Program-made: the position numbers and the translations under genes
From: Nitrosomonas marina
Lineage (GTDB): Bacteria; Pseudomonadota; Gammaproteobacteria; Burkholderiales; Nitrosomonadaceae
NCBI RefSeq assembly: GCF_900110145.1
Contig: NZ_FOCP01000006.1
Coordinates: forward strand, 1-64,000
Reading direction: 5' to 3'
DNA length: 64,000 nt
Notes under the pieces: generated by a model
Seen by the model: only the letters and a program-made list of their open reading frames with translations
Told to the model about the DNA's origin: nothing
Database searches by the model: none
Shown: one piece after another, positions 8,252 through 17,551 of the stretch
How the letters are laid out: each line of letters begins with the position of its first letter
Numbering within the stretch: the stretch's first letter is position 1

Positions 8252-8316
8252 CAAATTGCTGCACATGGAAAATCACTCGCTGCGTTCCTCATTTTCCGGT
8301 GAACGAGGCGTTAGAT
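8246..8316 (+). repeat. attC-like integron recombination site
   Basis: The site begins GTATAAC (8246-8252), overlapping the stop codon of the preceding gene, and ends GTTAGAT (8310-8316), fitting the RYYYAAC ... GTTRRRY frame of attC apart from one R'' position. In between, GGAAAAT and ATTTTCC form an inner stem around a CTCGCTGCG centre, and TAAC/GTTA pair outside. The 71-bp length and close spacing to the stop are typical of cassettes, and the opening TATAACAAA resembles Vibrio-type attC sites. Assigned by eye. Confidence 0.65.
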
Positions 8317-8323
8317 TGAAAAA

Positions 8324-8374
8324 ATGAACGAATTGAATGAGTTTTGGAAAGGGTGTTTTGGAAGTTTCCATTAA
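8324..8374 (+). CDS. 16-codon ORF after attC, possible start of a lost second cassette gene
   Basis: MNELNEFWKGCFGSFH then stop, with ATG 8 bp after the attC-like site, where the next cassette gene would begin. It may be the 5' remnant of a truncated cassette. Nothing recognisable is encoded from here to the tRNA gene. Confidence 0.25.
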   Translation: MNELNEFWKGCFGSFH

Positions 8375-8446
8375 ACTCTGATGAATTGAAGCACCATTTC
8401 AAAGCGAGAGTAGTAATTTTTTAGTTGAAAGAAATCTCGATTTTCT

Positions 8447-8465
8447 GTCTACATTACGTCTACAT
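8447..8465. repeat. Two GTCTACAT repeats at the right end of the element
   Basis: GTCTACAT at 8447-8454 and 8458-8465, 11 bp apart, as in the triplet at 1023-1052. The last copy in each set is followed by GAAA. They lie 45 bp from attR, suiting integrase arm sites. Confidence 0.6.
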
Positions 8466-8509
8466 GAAAATTTATTAAATACTAAACCAAACGTAACTTA
8501 TTGAATTTT

Positions 8510-8585
8510 TGGTGCCGACACCAAGAATCGAACTCGGGACCTTCTGATTACAAATCAGCTGCTCTACCATCTGAGCTATGCCGGC
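8510..8585 (-). tRNA. tRNA-Thr (anticodon TGT), CCA encoded
   Basis: The minus strand folds as a cloverleaf: acceptor GCCGGCA/TGTCGGC, D arm GCTC...GAGC, anticodon loop TTTGTAA giving anticodon TGT, T arm with TTCGATT, and an encoded ACCA 3' end. Position 27-43 is a G-A mismatch. Its 3' half (8510-8555) doubles as attR of the integrated element; the gene is reconstituted intact. Confidence 0.95.
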
Positions 8586-8629
8586 TTTTGATGACATTCA
8601 CTACAATGCTGTGAATTTATGTTTGTTCG

Positions 8630-9064
8630 CTATTTTACCAAGTGCAAATTAGCTCTGCCTTTTTTATCAGGCTTCGTTTGGTCTGATGATTTAACCAGTT
8701 TATTTTTATTTTTGATATTTAATTTGTCCGTTACTTCCTTTTCTCCAGTCAAATCATTCTCAGGAAATGAAATACCCTGATTAACTTCTCGAGCAAAGAT
8801 ACCATTGACTGCTTCCGTGGGAAATGCAATTTGTTTTGCTACACCCCCAAATCGGGCTGAGAAGCTGATTATATCATTTCCAATAATCAGATTGTGTACT
8901 GCACTATCATGAATGTTGAAAATGATTTCACCATTCTGGATTTTATCCGACGGAAAATCTGCCTGGGGAATTGCTTTGACAGATAACAGTGGCGTGTATC
9001 CACATTCATTGCACCACTCGTAGATTGCGCGGATTAAATATGGTTTCGTCGATGGCAACTTCAT
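8630..9064 (-). CDS. sspB: ClpXP adaptor SspB
   Basis: A 144-residue homologue of SspB, which delivers ssrA-tagged peptides to the ClpXP protease. The N-terminal fold is clear: STKPYLIRAIYEWCNECGYTP, VHNLIIGNDIISFSARFGG and a Glu/Pro-containing groove segment ending near FAREVNQG. A long polar linker and a basic tail follow; the C-terminus (ANLHLVK) resembles the XB motif that docks on ClpX. The start overlaps the sspA stop by one base, so sspA and sspB form a coupled pair. Confidence 0.92.
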   Translation of the reverse strand: MKLPSTKPYLIRAIYEWCNECGYTPLLSVKAIPQADFPSDKIQNGEIIFNIHDSAVHNLIIGNDIISFSARFGGVAKQIAFPTEAVNGIFAREVNQGISFPENDLTGEKEVTDKLNIKNKNKLVKSSDQTKPDKKGRANLHLVK

Positions 9065-9663
9065 TATTTCCGCATGACCTTTTCGGATGCTGATAACGCA
9101 TCGATAAACAACGGTCTGCTAAATAAGCGCTCAGAGTATTTTAATAATGGGGCCGCCTGCTTGGGCAGCTTAATACCGTAATGCTCAAGCCGCCAAAGTA
9201 AAGGCGCTATCGCCACATCCAGCATGGAAAACTCGTCACCGAGCATAAATTTTTGTTTCTCAAAAATCGGCGCAATAATCGTCAGGTTTTCCGCAACTGC
9301 CGTGCGGGCTTTTTCCGCCGATTTTCCATCGGTATCTTCAATGGCGTCTATATAGCAAAACAGCTCCTGTTCAAAGCGGTATAACAATAACCTGGCACGT
9401 GCCCGCATGACCGGATCAGCAGGCATGAGCTGCGGATGTGGAAAGCGATCATCTATATATTCATTGATGATATTAGATTCATAGAGCACCAGATCGCGCT
9501 CGACCAGAATCGGCGCTTTCCCATACGGACTCATGACCGCGAGATCTTCAGGTTTGTTGTTGGGATCAACGTCAATTACTTCAAAGTCCATGTCCTTCTC
9601 GTGCAGAACAATACGGCAGCGATGGCTATACGGACATGTAATTGTTGAATACAAAGTCATCAT
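9064..9663 (-). CDS. sspA: Stringent starvation protein A (GST-fold, RNA polymerase-associated)
   Basis: 199 residues. Thioredoxin-like N-terminal domain (TLYSTITCPYSHRCRIVLHE) and the SspA signature LYESNIINEYIDDRFPHPQL followed by MP, then a helical GST C-terminal domain. SspA binds sigma70 RNA polymerase and acts in acid and starvation responses; it normally lacks glutathione transferase activity. It lies 48 bp after petC and before sspB on the same strand, the gene order found in many betaproteobacteria, suggesting one petABC-sspAB transcript. Confidence 0.93.
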   Translation of the reverse strand: MMTLYSTITCPYSHRCRIVLHEKDMDFEVIDVDPNNKPEDLAVMSPYGKAPILVERDLVLYESNIINEYIDDRFPHPQLMPADPVMRARARLLLYRFEQELFCYIDAIEDTDGKSAEKARTAVAENLTIIAPIFEKQKFMLGDEFSMLDVAIAPLLWRLEHYGIKLPKQAAPLLKYSERLFSRPLFIDALSASEKVMRK

Positions 9664-9711
9664 GGCTATAATTTCACAACATTATCACTAAGAATGAAAA
9701 TTACTTCATGC

Positions 9712-10437
9712 TCAATGTATGTCTTTCCAGTACTCGCGATATAATACATAGGTCAATCCCAGCATACCAAACAGAAATATCATTACCAATATACCTAATT
9801 GTTTGCGATCATTTGCAGCCGGTTCACTAAGGTAAACCATATAATTTACCAGATCAGCTACATATCGATCATATTCGGATACCGTCATCGTGCCTGGCTT
9901 GGCTAGTTCTAGGCTTTTTACTTCTTTACCCGCCACTGTTTCTACAACCAGTTCTTGTTCCCCCTGCAGCTCGTATAAAACATGAGGCATGGCAACACGA
10001 TCAAAAACAAGATTGTTCCATCCGGATACTGTGGATTCATCTCGGTAAAAGGCACGCAGATAGGTATACAACCAGTCTGCACCTTTTGCGCGCGCAATGA
10101 CAGACAGATCCGGAGGAGCAACTCCAAACCATTCTTCTCCCTCATATTTACGCATGGCAGACAACATCAAATCGCCCGGTTTTTGTCCCGTTAATATCAA
10201 TTTCTCGGTAACTTCAGCTTCATTTTCCAAACCTATGTCCCGATGGCGGTTATAACGCATAAAGCTTGCGCCATGGCATGTCAGGCAATAGTTTACAAAA
10301 GTCTCTGCACCTCGCTGTAACGACTCGTTATCAGTTTGATTAATTGGCGCACTATCTAATGGCATTCCGGGCTCTGCGGCGAACAAACTCAATGGAGCCA
10401 AACACAAGACAATCAGAAATATTTTTATTCTATTCAT
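9712..10437 (-). CDS. petC: Cytochrome c1 of the bc1 complex
   Basis: 241 residues with a signal peptide (1-21, cut after LFAA), haem c motif CLTCH at 51-55, the distal Met region (VAMPHVLYEL) and a C-terminal membrane anchor (about 212-235). It passes electrons from the Rieske protein to soluble cytochrome c on the periplasmic side. The start overlaps the petB stop by 4 bp (ATGA), implying translational coupling. Length and motifs are normal. Confidence 0.96.
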   Translation of the reverse strand: MNRIKIFLIVLCLAPLSLFAAEPGMPLDSAPINQTDNESLQRGAETFVNYCLTCHGASFMRYNRHRDIGLENEAEVTEKLILTGQKPGDLMLSAMRKYEGEEWFGVAPPDLSVIARAKGADWLYTYLRAFYRDESTVSGWNNLVFDRVAMPHVLYELQGEQELVVETVAGKEVKSLELAKPGTMTVSEYDRYVADLVNYMVYLSEPAANDRKQLGILVMIFLFGMLGLTYVLYREYWKDIH

Positions 10438-11681
10438 TTGGTCACTCTTTTAGGCTCAGGTTTTGTTTTATCTATTTTGCTATACCAAGGCATTAAAATG
10501 AAGAATGCAAAATAAATAACCGAAAAAATTTGGGCTAATAGCGTGTATAACGGTGTTGGTTGCTGTGTGCCCAACCATCCAAGAACGAAAAAACTGATAA
10601 CAAAGAGCGTTAAAGCGAATTTGAAAATCGGGCCTTTATAGCGAATGGATTTTACGGGGCTTCTGTCCAGCCACGGCAGAAAACAGAAAATGGCAACACC
10701 CGCGACCATTAAGAATACACCCCACAACTTCGCGTCGACCCACAGAAAATTCACAGTTACAGCGCGTAACATTGAATAATATGGTGTGAAATACCAGACC
10801 GGTGCAATATGGTCCGGCGTTTTTAAAGTATCTGCTGGTATAAAATTATTGTGTTCGAGGAAATACCCGCCCATCTCCGGCGCAAAGAAAATGATGCCGC
10901 AAAAAACTATCAGAAAAACAACAACACCAAAAATATCTTTTACAGTGTAGTAAGGATGAAATGGTATTCCATCAACTGGGATTTTTGTTTCAGGGTTTTT
11001 GTTTTCCTTGATTTCAATACCATCCGGGTTATTTGAACCTACCTCATGTAAAGCAATGATATGGACAAACACCAGCACGACAATCAATACCGGCAGTGTC
11101 ACAACATGATATGCAAAGAAACGGTTCAAGGCCGCATCTGACAGCATGAAATCGCCCAGAATCCAGTTATGCAGCGTCTCGCCAATAAATGGAATCGCTT
11201 CGAACATGCTAACAATTACCTGCGCACCCCAGTAAGACATTTGGCCCCATGGCAATATGTATCCGGTAAAGGCCAGGCTCATTAATACAAAAAATATTGC
11301 CATACCAATCAGCCATAGCAGCTCACGAGGTTTACGATATGAACCATACATCATTCCACGGAACATATGCAGGTACACAACCACGAAGAACATCGAAGCT
11401 CCCGTTGAATGCATGTAGCGAATCAGCCAGCCAAACTCGACATCACGCATGATATATTCAACTGAGGCGAATGCCAGACTTGCGTCAGGCTTATAGCTCA
11501 TTGTGAGAAAAATTCCCGTAACCAGCTGATTTACCAATACGAGTAACGCTAACGATCCAAAAAAATACCAGAAGTTAAAGTTCTTGGGTGCATAATACTC
11601 TGTAAAATGCTCTTTCCAAGTAGAAACCAATGGAAAACGCTTGTCTATCCATTCAAGAAACGAATTATTTTGCTTGCTCAT
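10434..11681 (-). CDS. petB: Cytochrome b of the bc1 complex
   Basis: 415 residues with eight predicted membrane helices, the expected long bacterial form. The haem-ligand histidine pairs lie in HSTGASMFFVVVYLHMFRG and HVVTLPVLIVVLVFVH. The PEWY-type Qo loop is recognisable as APVWYFTPYYSMLRA, with PVWY in place of PEWY. It oxidises quinol and carries electrons across the membrane. It starts on the base after petA ends and overlaps petC by 4 bp, completing the petABC operon. Confidence 0.96.
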   Translation of the reverse strand: MSKQNNSFLEWIDKRFPLVSTWKEHFTEYYAPKNFNFWYFFGSLALLVLVNQLVTGIFLTMSYKPDASLAFASVEYIMRDVEFGWLIRYMHSTGASMFFVVVYLHMFRGMMYGSYRKPRELLWLIGMAIFFVLMSLAFTGYILPWGQMSYWGAQVIVSMFEAIPFIGETLHNWILGDFMLSDAALNRFFAYHVVTLPVLIVVLVFVHIIALHEVGSNNPDGIEIKENKNPETKIPVDGIPFHPYYTVKDIFGVVVFLIVFCGIIFFAPEMGGYFLEHNNFIPADTLKTPDHIAPVWYFTPYYSMLRAVTVNFLWVDAKLWGVFLMVAGVAIFCFLPWLDRSPVKSIRYKGPIFKFALTLFVISFFVLGWLGTQQPTPLYTLLAQIFSVIYFAFFILMPWYSKIDKTKPEPKRVTK

Positions 11682-12290
11682 TTATGCTGATTCCTTGCTT
11701 TCTGCCCCAATTAAAAGGACGTTATCACTTAAATAAGTATGCGGCGGCACTACCAAATTCGTTGGTGCAGGAACACTTTTGTATACTCGGCCCGCCAGAT
11801 CAAACTTCGAACCATGACAAGGACAGAAAAAACCACCCAACCAATCGGAACCAAGATCCTCTGGTGCTATATCTTTCCTGAAGACTGGAGAGCAACCCAG
11901 ATGAGTACAAATACCCTCCACTACTAAAATCTCGGGTTTAATAGAACGCGTTCTGTTTTTTGCGTAATCAGGCTGTTGATTTTTTTCTGAATTTGGATCA
12001 GCCAGCTTAGGTTCGAGCTTTTCCAGGGTCGCCAACATAGAAGGCGTTCGTTCGAGAACCCAGACTACTCGTCCACGCCACTCCACCATCAGCAACATGC
12101 CTTCTTCGAGCTTCGAAATGTCGACTTCTACTGGCGCACCTGCGGCCTTGGCTCGCTCACTTGGCATCATGCTCAAAACAAAAGGCGTTGCAATGCCTAC
12201 GCCCGCAACGCCTCCCGCCACAGAAGTCGCAGCAACCAGAAACTTCCTTCTCCCACTCATTTTACTATCAATGCTGAAACTATCTGCCAT
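11682..12290 (-). CDS. petA: Ubiquinol-cytochrome c reductase Rieske iron-sulfur subunit
   Basis: 202 residues. A Tat-type N-terminus (SGRRKFLVA at about 12-20) leads into a membrane helix (about 20-42). The [2Fe-2S] ligands lie in CTHLGC (128-133) and CPCHGS (156-161), so the cluster site is intact. It is the first gene of the petABC operon on the minus strand. The nearly 900-bp gene-free region upstream (12291-13190) must hold its promoter, which I could not define with confidence. Confidence 0.96.
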   Translation of the reverse strand: MADSFSIDSKMSGRRKFLVAATSVAGGVAGVGIATPFVLSMMPSERAKAAGAPVEVDISKLEEGMLLMVEWRGRVVWVLERTPSMLATLEKLEPKLADPNSEKNQQPDYAKNRTRSIKPEILVVEGICTHLGCSPVFRKDIAPEDLGSDWLGGFFCPCHGSKFDLAGRVYKSVPAPTNLVVPPHTYLSDNVLLIGAESKESA

Positions 12291-13190
12291 ATCTTAAATT
12301 CCACCAATTATTTTTTTCATTAAATATCAATTAGTTGATAGATTACTATCATAAACACAATCGTTAAAGAATCTTTCTCTCTCCTGCCCGTATTTTTTTA
12401 ATTCCTGCAGAATTTCGAGATAAGAAGCATTTCTCTATACAGCATTTACATAGAGCCGCCTCAAGGAATGAATGCAGTCTTATGAAAAAAGAAAAATATT
12501 AGCAATTTGTTTCGCTAAATGCTAATAATCCAATTCATAAGCCAGTGGAATTTAAGCGCGCCAACACGTTCCAGCTCGTTCCAACACGTTCTTTCCAAAC
12601 CTCATAGGAATACGTGTTTTTTTATTATAAAGACAGCCCGTTGAATAAATGGGTTATTATACCATAATCATGACAGGGAAATACTAAAAAACTTTATGGC
12701 ATGTAAAATCTGGTTTTTAATGAACGTGAAGCAGCCCAGTGATTAAGATTTCAAAGCAACCATCCATTGCTAGTATTGCAAGAAAAAAGAGGAAGCGGCA
12801 GAATCAATATTTTATCGTATCAAGTTTTTGATACGCTTTATAGTGAGATAGGGTATCCAGTGCCTACAAAGCACTACCACAGCAACATCCATAACCAGCA
12901 ACATTTGCATTTCAGAGTCCGGACAGCGTTGTTCACTCGAAAAATTACAAACCAGCACCCCAAGAAAAACGATTTACAATTGACGTGGTTTTACTGAAGA
13001 CAGTTTGTGGCTGCTTGCTACCCTGCCTAACTATGATCGAACCTGGCTATCAGCATTCACCTGCTGTCGTAGTCGAAAATTTTTCCTGCCCCCCCCCCAG
13101 GAGAATAATCCTATTCCATATTATCGCACACCGGAAAATTTCGCCAGGCATCAAACTTATTTGTCAGCACTCATCTGATCGAGCACTGCA
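12291..13190. other. Gene-free region between petA and secA with small repeats and hairpins
   Basis: No convincing gene. It contains a 7-bp inverted repeat ATTAGCA/TGCTAAT (about 12498-12526), CCAACACGTTC repeated at 12561-12571 and 12581-12591, a perfect hairpin CGTATCAA-GTTT-TTGATACG (12816-12835) and a run of ten C (13089-13098) flanked by CCTG and AGG. It should include the petA promoter on the minus strand and the secA terminator. Two ORFs of about 75 codons on the plus strand have no family or composition support. Confidence 0.5.
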
Positions 13191-15911
13191 CTACTTTATC
13201 TTGCCATGACACTGCTTGTATTTCTTACCCGACCCACAAGGGCATGGTTGATTACGCCCGATTTTACTTCCCTGACGCACAAAGGGCTGCGCTTTTTCAT
13301 CTGGACCCTCGCCACCTTCCATTCCACCTGACGCGCTATCGTGGTGAAATTCCATATTCTCGGGCGTTTTGAGTGTTTCTGTTACTGCCTCTACCTGCTG
13401 CTCGTTTTTGATCTGAACGGTAAGCAATATTCTGGTCACCTCAGCCTTAATCTCCTCGAGCATGTTGGTAAACAGTTCAAACGCCTCTCGCTTATACTCC
13501 TGTTTCGGATTCTTTTGTGCGTAACCGCGCAGATGTATACCATGACGCAAATGATCGAGCGCCGCCAGATGCTCGCGCCAGTGCGTATCAATTACCTGCA
13601 GCATCAGTGCACGCTCATACTGGTGCATGATATCAGCACCAATCTGATCAACTTTGCTTTGGTAATGCTGCGCAGCAATGTCGATGATTCGTTCACACAG
13701 CGATTCTTCATGCAAATCGGGCTCTTCCTCCAACCATTGCTGAATTGGCAAATGCAATTGGTATTCAGCGGCCAGCGCTTTTTCCAGGCCCGGCGCATCC
13801 CATTGTTCTTCAACACTTTGAGGCGGGATATATTGGCCAAACAGGCCGGTTAATACACTTTCACGTATAGCAGTTATGGTTTCCGCTATATCATGGTCTG
13901 TTTCCAGCAGATCGTTACGCTGCTGATATATAACACTGCGCTGGTCATTTGCAACATCATCGTAATCCAACAACTGTTTTCGTATATCAAAATTACGTGC
14001 TTCTACTTTTCGCTGCGCATTTTCAATAGCCCGTGTAACCCATGGATGTTCGATTGCCTCACCTTCTGGCATTTTAAGGCGCGTCATGATATTGGCGACC
14101 CGGTCAGATGCAAAAATGCGTAACAATGGATCTTCCAGCGACAGATAAAACCGGCTTGAACCGGCATCGCCTTGTCGGCCAGAGCGTCCTCGCAACTGAT
14201 TATCCACCCGACGCGACTCATGCCGCTCTGTACCGATAATATGCAATCCGCCATTCTTCAATACTTCATCATGCACAACCTGCCATTTTTCGTAGATTTC
14301 CTTGATGCGCTTTTCTTTCTCTGCATCATTTAATTTGTCGTCATGACGAATACTTTCAACTTCCGGTTCAGGATTCCCGCCTAATACAATATCCGTTCCA
14401 CGACCCGCCATATTGGTTGCAATCGTTATCATTTTCGGGCGCCCCGCCTGAACGATAATATTAGCCTCTTTGTCATGTTGTTTTGCATTCAGCACCTGGT
14501 GAGGCAGCTTTGCACGGTCCAGCAATTTTGAAAGCAGTAGATTATTTTCGATGGATGTTGTGCCAACAAGGACTGGCTGACCTTTGTCATAGCACTCTTT
14601 GATGCCTTCAATAACAGCATTGTTTTTTTCATCCATCGTACGAAACACCAGATCCATGCGGTCATCACGAATCATAGGACGATGCGTTGGTATGATTACG
14701 GTCTCGAGACCATAGATTTGCTGGAATTCTGCCGCTTCGGTATCAGCCGTGCCGGTCATGCCCGCCAGCTTCTGGTACATGCGAAAATAATTCTGAAAGG
14801 TTATAGAGGCCAGAGTCTGGTTTTCTTTCTGAATTGCAACGCCCTCTTTTGCCTCCACTGCCTGATGCAGTCCATCCGACCAGCGCCTGCCGGGCATCAA
14901 ACGTCCGGTAAACTCATCGACAATAACAACTTCCCCATTCTGAATGACATAGTGCTGATCAAGGAAGTAAAGGGCATGCGCGCGCAGACCCGCTGTTAAA
15001 TGATGTATCAGATTGACATTAGCCGGATCGTAGAGACTCGAACCGGATTTGAGCAGACCGGCCTCGGCCAGCAGTTTTTCAGCATGCTCGAAACCCTCCT
15101 CACTCAAGATTACCTGATGCGCCTTTTCATCTACACTATAATCACCCGGCGCATCCTCTTTTTCCTGGCGCGTTAATTTTGGAATTAATTTGTTGATACG
15201 AACATATATTTCAGTATCACCTTCGGCTTGTCCTGAAATAATTAACGGAGTCCGCGCTTCATCAATCAATATCGAGTCGACCTCATCCACAATAGCGAAG
15301 TTAAGATGACGCTGAACACGCTCCGCTTGATGAGTCACCATATTGTCACGCAGGTAATCAAAGCCATATTCATTATTGGTGCCATAAATGATATCCGCCG
15401 CATACGCAGTCTTTTTGTCCTCATGCGGCATATGACCGTAAATGACGCCGACACTGACGCCCAGGTATTCATAGATTTTTCCCATCCAGCCCGCATCACG
15501 TTTGGCCAGATAATCATTGACAGTCACCACATGCACCCCATGACCGGTCAATGCATTCAGATAAGCCGGCAGCGTTGCCATCAGCGTTTTACCCTCGCCC
15601 GTGCGCATTTCTGAAATCTTGCCATCATGCAACACCATGCCGCCGATCAATTGCACGTCAAAATGACGCATACTCAGTACACGTTTACTCGCTTCGCGAA
15701 CTACGGCAAAAGCTTCGGGCAAAATCGCATCCAAAGTTTCTCCATTTTCAACGCGCTGCTTAAATTCTGCAGTTTTGGCACGTAAATCAGCATCCGTTAA
15801 TTGCTCGATATCTGCTTCAAGCGAATTAATTTTATTGACTGTTTTTTCATACTGCTTGATGATACGTTCATTACGGCTTCCAAAAACCTTTTTAAGTAGA
15901 TTACCTAACAT
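13191..15911 (-). CDS. secA: Preprotein translocase ATPase SecA
   Basis: 906 residues from ATG 15911 ([16 protein letters not shown], the canonical N-terminus); the frame is open 19 codons further upstream but that part is not SecA-like. Walker A is MRTGEGKT, the DEAD-type box is [16 protein letters not shown], and motif VI lies in [17 protein letters not shown]. The C-terminal zinc and SecB-binding tail [14 protein letters not shown] is present. SecA drives export through SecYEG. Downstream on the minus strand is a long gene-free region; the M23 peptidase gene lies upstream. Confidence 0.97.
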   Translation of the reverse strand: MLGNLLKKVFGSRNERIIKQYEKTVNKINSLEADIEQLTDADLRAKTAEFKQRVENGETLDAILPEAFAVVREASKRVLSMRHFDVQLIGGMVLHDGKISEMRTGEGKTLMATLPAYLNALTGHGVHVVTVNDYLAKRDAGWMGKIYEYLGVSVGVIYGHMPHEDKKTAYAADIIYGTNNEYGFDYLRDNMVTHQAERVQRHLNFAIVDEVDSILIDEARTPLIISGQAEGDTEIYVRINKLIPKLTRQEKEDAPGDYSVDEKAHQVILSEEGFEHAEKLLAEAGLLKSGSSLYDPANVNLIHHLTAGLRAHALYFLDQHYVIQNGEVVIVDEFTGRLMPGRRWSDGLHQAVEAKEGVAIQKENQTLASITFQNYFRMYQKLAGMTGTADTEAAEFQQIYGLETVIIPTHRPMIRDDRMDLVFRTMDEKNNAVIEGIKECYDKGQPVLVGTTSIENNLLLSKLLDRAKLPHQVLNAKQHDKEANIIVQAGRPKMITIATNMAGRGTDIVLGGNPEPEVESIRHDDKLNDAEKEKRIKEIYEKWQVVHDEVLKNGGLHIIGTERHESRRVDNQLRGRSGRQGDAGSSRFYLSLEDPLLRIFASDRVANIMTRLKMPEGEAIEHPWVTRAIENAQRKVEARNFDIRKQLLDYDDVANDQRSVIYQQRNDLLETDHDIAETITAIRESVLTGLFGQYIPPQSVEEQWDAPGLEKALAAEYQLHLPIQQWLEEEPDLHEESLCERIIDIAAQHYQSKVDQIGADIMHQYERALMLQVIDTHWREHLAALDHLRHGIHLRGYAQKNPKQEYKREAFELFTNMLEEIKAEVTRILLTVQIKNEQQVEAVTETLKTPENMEFHHDSASGGMEGGEGPDEKAQPFVRQGSKIGRNQPCPCGSGKKYKQCHGKIK

Positions 15912-16129
15912 AACGAGCTGTTTAAAATTAAAATCCGGAAAAACAAAGAGCGAGACAAGGTGTCTCACTCAATTTCACTCTTGTATAAAAGAAAAAGTAG
16001 CGCAAAGACAGCGTTTAGCATGGAGCAGCCAAAATGCAATCAAACGCTTAGCATATTTTGAAGAATAACACTATTACACAAATGGTGTAATAGCGGTGCA
16101 AAGCATATTAATGCAGTTGACGCTATTGA

Positions 16130-17047
16130 TCAGTCCGGTTTTTTCAGAAACCGTGATGGATTCTGCGGCACATCCTTATGCCTGATTTCGAAATGCAGAT
16201 GCGGGCCAGTCGAACGACCGGTACTGCCTACCTCAGCGATCTTCTGCCCTTGCGTAACAACTTGACCCACTTCGACATGCAGCTTTGAGGCATGCGCGTA
16301 ACGGCTGATCATTTCATCACCATGATCAATTTCAACCATATTACCATACTCGGAATGTCGATCGGAATAAACAACCACACCTCCGGCTGTTGCACGTATG
16401 GGTGTACCTGTTTTTGCGGGAAAATCGACTCCCTCATGAAAAGCACGCCTGCCTGTAAATGGATCTCTTCGAAAACCGAACCCCGACGAATACCAGTCAG
16501 TTTCAATCGGCATAACCGAAGGCATCACACGTTTTGACAGCCGTTCGCCGCGTAACAGCATTTCGAGCGCGCTCAACTTGTCCGACCGATCCTCCAGCAT
16601 AACGGACAATGTTTGCAGTTCACGCTCAAATCTGGCAAAAGAAAGGGCCTCGGTGTGCATACCGGTATATGCGCCGCCCTGACCCGGTAACTGATCTAGC
16701 ATAAAATCGTCCGACTCCAGCTCGGAAATCTCCAGTAGTTGAGCGCTCACGGCATCCAATCGCAACAACTGCGCCTGCATTTCACCGAGTTTAGCGGCCA
16801 TGACGCTTAAGTTATCATGCAATTGCGATTGTATTTTCTGGTGTCTTTTTTCTTGCGGGCTGACAAGCAGGGCCTTCAGAACCGGTGCTTCGATGCGGTC
16901 TGCATAGCGTAATGAGAAGAAATTCAGACTCAGTGCCAGCAACAGCACAATTGTTAATAGTGCACCTGTAAAAATTGCAAGGTGCAGTTTAGTCAATACT
17001 ATTTTCTTTGCTTGCGCTGATTGACTGGAAATCAAGATAATATTCAT
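16130..17047 (-). CDS. M23-family (LytM-type) peptidoglycan endopeptidase
   Basis: 305 residues. One membrane helix near the N-terminus (about 22-48) anchors the protein, then a coiled-coil region (about 65-165) and a C-terminal LytM domain. Metal ligands are visible: H-E-G-V-D in RAFHEGVDFP and HLHFE near residue 285, so the domain looks active, unlike EnvC-type activators. The usual context secA-M23-DUF721 is kept. The gene is divergent from the DUF721 gene, with only 33 bp between starts, so their promoters overlap. Confidence 0.9.
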   Translation of the reverse strand: MNIILISSQSAQAKKIVLTKLHLAIFTGALLTIVLLLALSLNFFSLRYADRIEAPVLKALLVSPQEKRHQKIQSQLHDNLSVMAAKLGEMQAQLLRLDAVSAQLLEISELESDDFMLDQLPGQGGAYTGMHTEALSFARFERELQTLSVMLEDRSDKLSALEMLLRGERLSKRVMPSVMPIETDWYSSGFGFRRDPFTGRRAFHEGVDFPAKTGTPIRATAGGVVVYSDRHSEYGNMVEIDHGDEMISRYAHASKLHVEVGQVVTQGQKIAEVGSTGRSTGPHLHFEIRHKDVPQNPSRFLKKPD

Positions 17048-17080
17048 AATATTAATTCCGAAGAATGAATCAAAGCAGCC

Positions 17081-17551
17081 ATGGCTTCCAAGAAATTAAA
17101 CTTATACCTTCACGCCATTGGTAGAAATTCTGAATATACGGCGTTATTCAACCATGCTCTTCAGCTAAACAAAATAAAACATATGTTAGCCGAGTCTGCC
17201 GCTATTCCAGAACACCTGGCCAAACACTGCGAACTCGGTCCGTTATCCAGAAGCCGGCTTACATTATTGGCCGCAAATGCCTCAGTTGCTGCCAGGCTGA
17301 AGCATATGGCGCCTTCTATTCTGCAAAAAATTCAAAAAAAAGGATGGCAAATTTCCTCGATTAAAGTACAGATACAAAAACCCGCATTTGGCAATTGCGC
17401 CGAGTCGATTCCAAAACAAAAAACGCGCTCCTTAAAGCCCAAAATCAGCAGTACGGGTCTTAAAAGTCTGAATCGTCTTGCGCTCTCGTTACCCGATTCC
17501 GAGCTTAAAACCAGCATCCGGCGACTGTTAAAAAAATCCAGTGTCGATTGA
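17081..17551 (+). CDS. DUF721-family protein, DciA-like
   Basis: 156 residues. The N-terminal part (about 15-105) fits DUF721: LPEHL-type segment IPEHLAKHCELG, LTLLAANASVAARLKHMAPS and ILQKIQKKGW, followed by IKVQIQ. The family includes DciA, the loader of the replicative helicase DnaB in bacteria without DnaC. The C-terminal half is basic and low in complexity. It is divergent from the M23 gene and next to secA, the typical position in betaproteobacteria. Function is inferred from the family. Confidence 0.75.
   Translation: MASKKLNLYLHAIGRNSEYTALFNHALQLNKIKHMLAESAAIPEHLAKHCELGPLSRSRLTLLAANASVAARLKHMAPSILQKIQKKGWQISSIKVQIQKPAFGNCAESIPKQKTRSLKPKISSTGLKSLNRLALSLPDSELKTSIRRLLKKSSVD

Larger units (their letters stand above)
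858..8555. mobile_element. Integrative element in tRNA-Thr(TGT), about 7.7 kb
   Basis: The element is bounded by perfect 46-bp direct repeats (858-903 and 8510-8555). These equal the 3' half of the tRNA-Thr gene, which is intact only at the right end. Inside are a P4-type tyrosine integrase next to the left repeat, a HigBA-like pair, an AlpA-type HTH protein, an HUH replication endonuclease and a cargo block resembling an integron cassette. This set fits a small integrative plasmid or phage-satellite-like island. No conjugation, packaging or capsid gene is visible between the repeats. Unusually, the integrase lies beside the tRNA remnant rather than the intact tRNA. Confidence 0.88.

Noticed and set aside
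12767..13209. Two plus-strand ORFs of about 75 codons in the petA-secA gap
   Set aside because: No ribosome site, no recognisable family and intergenic-like composition.
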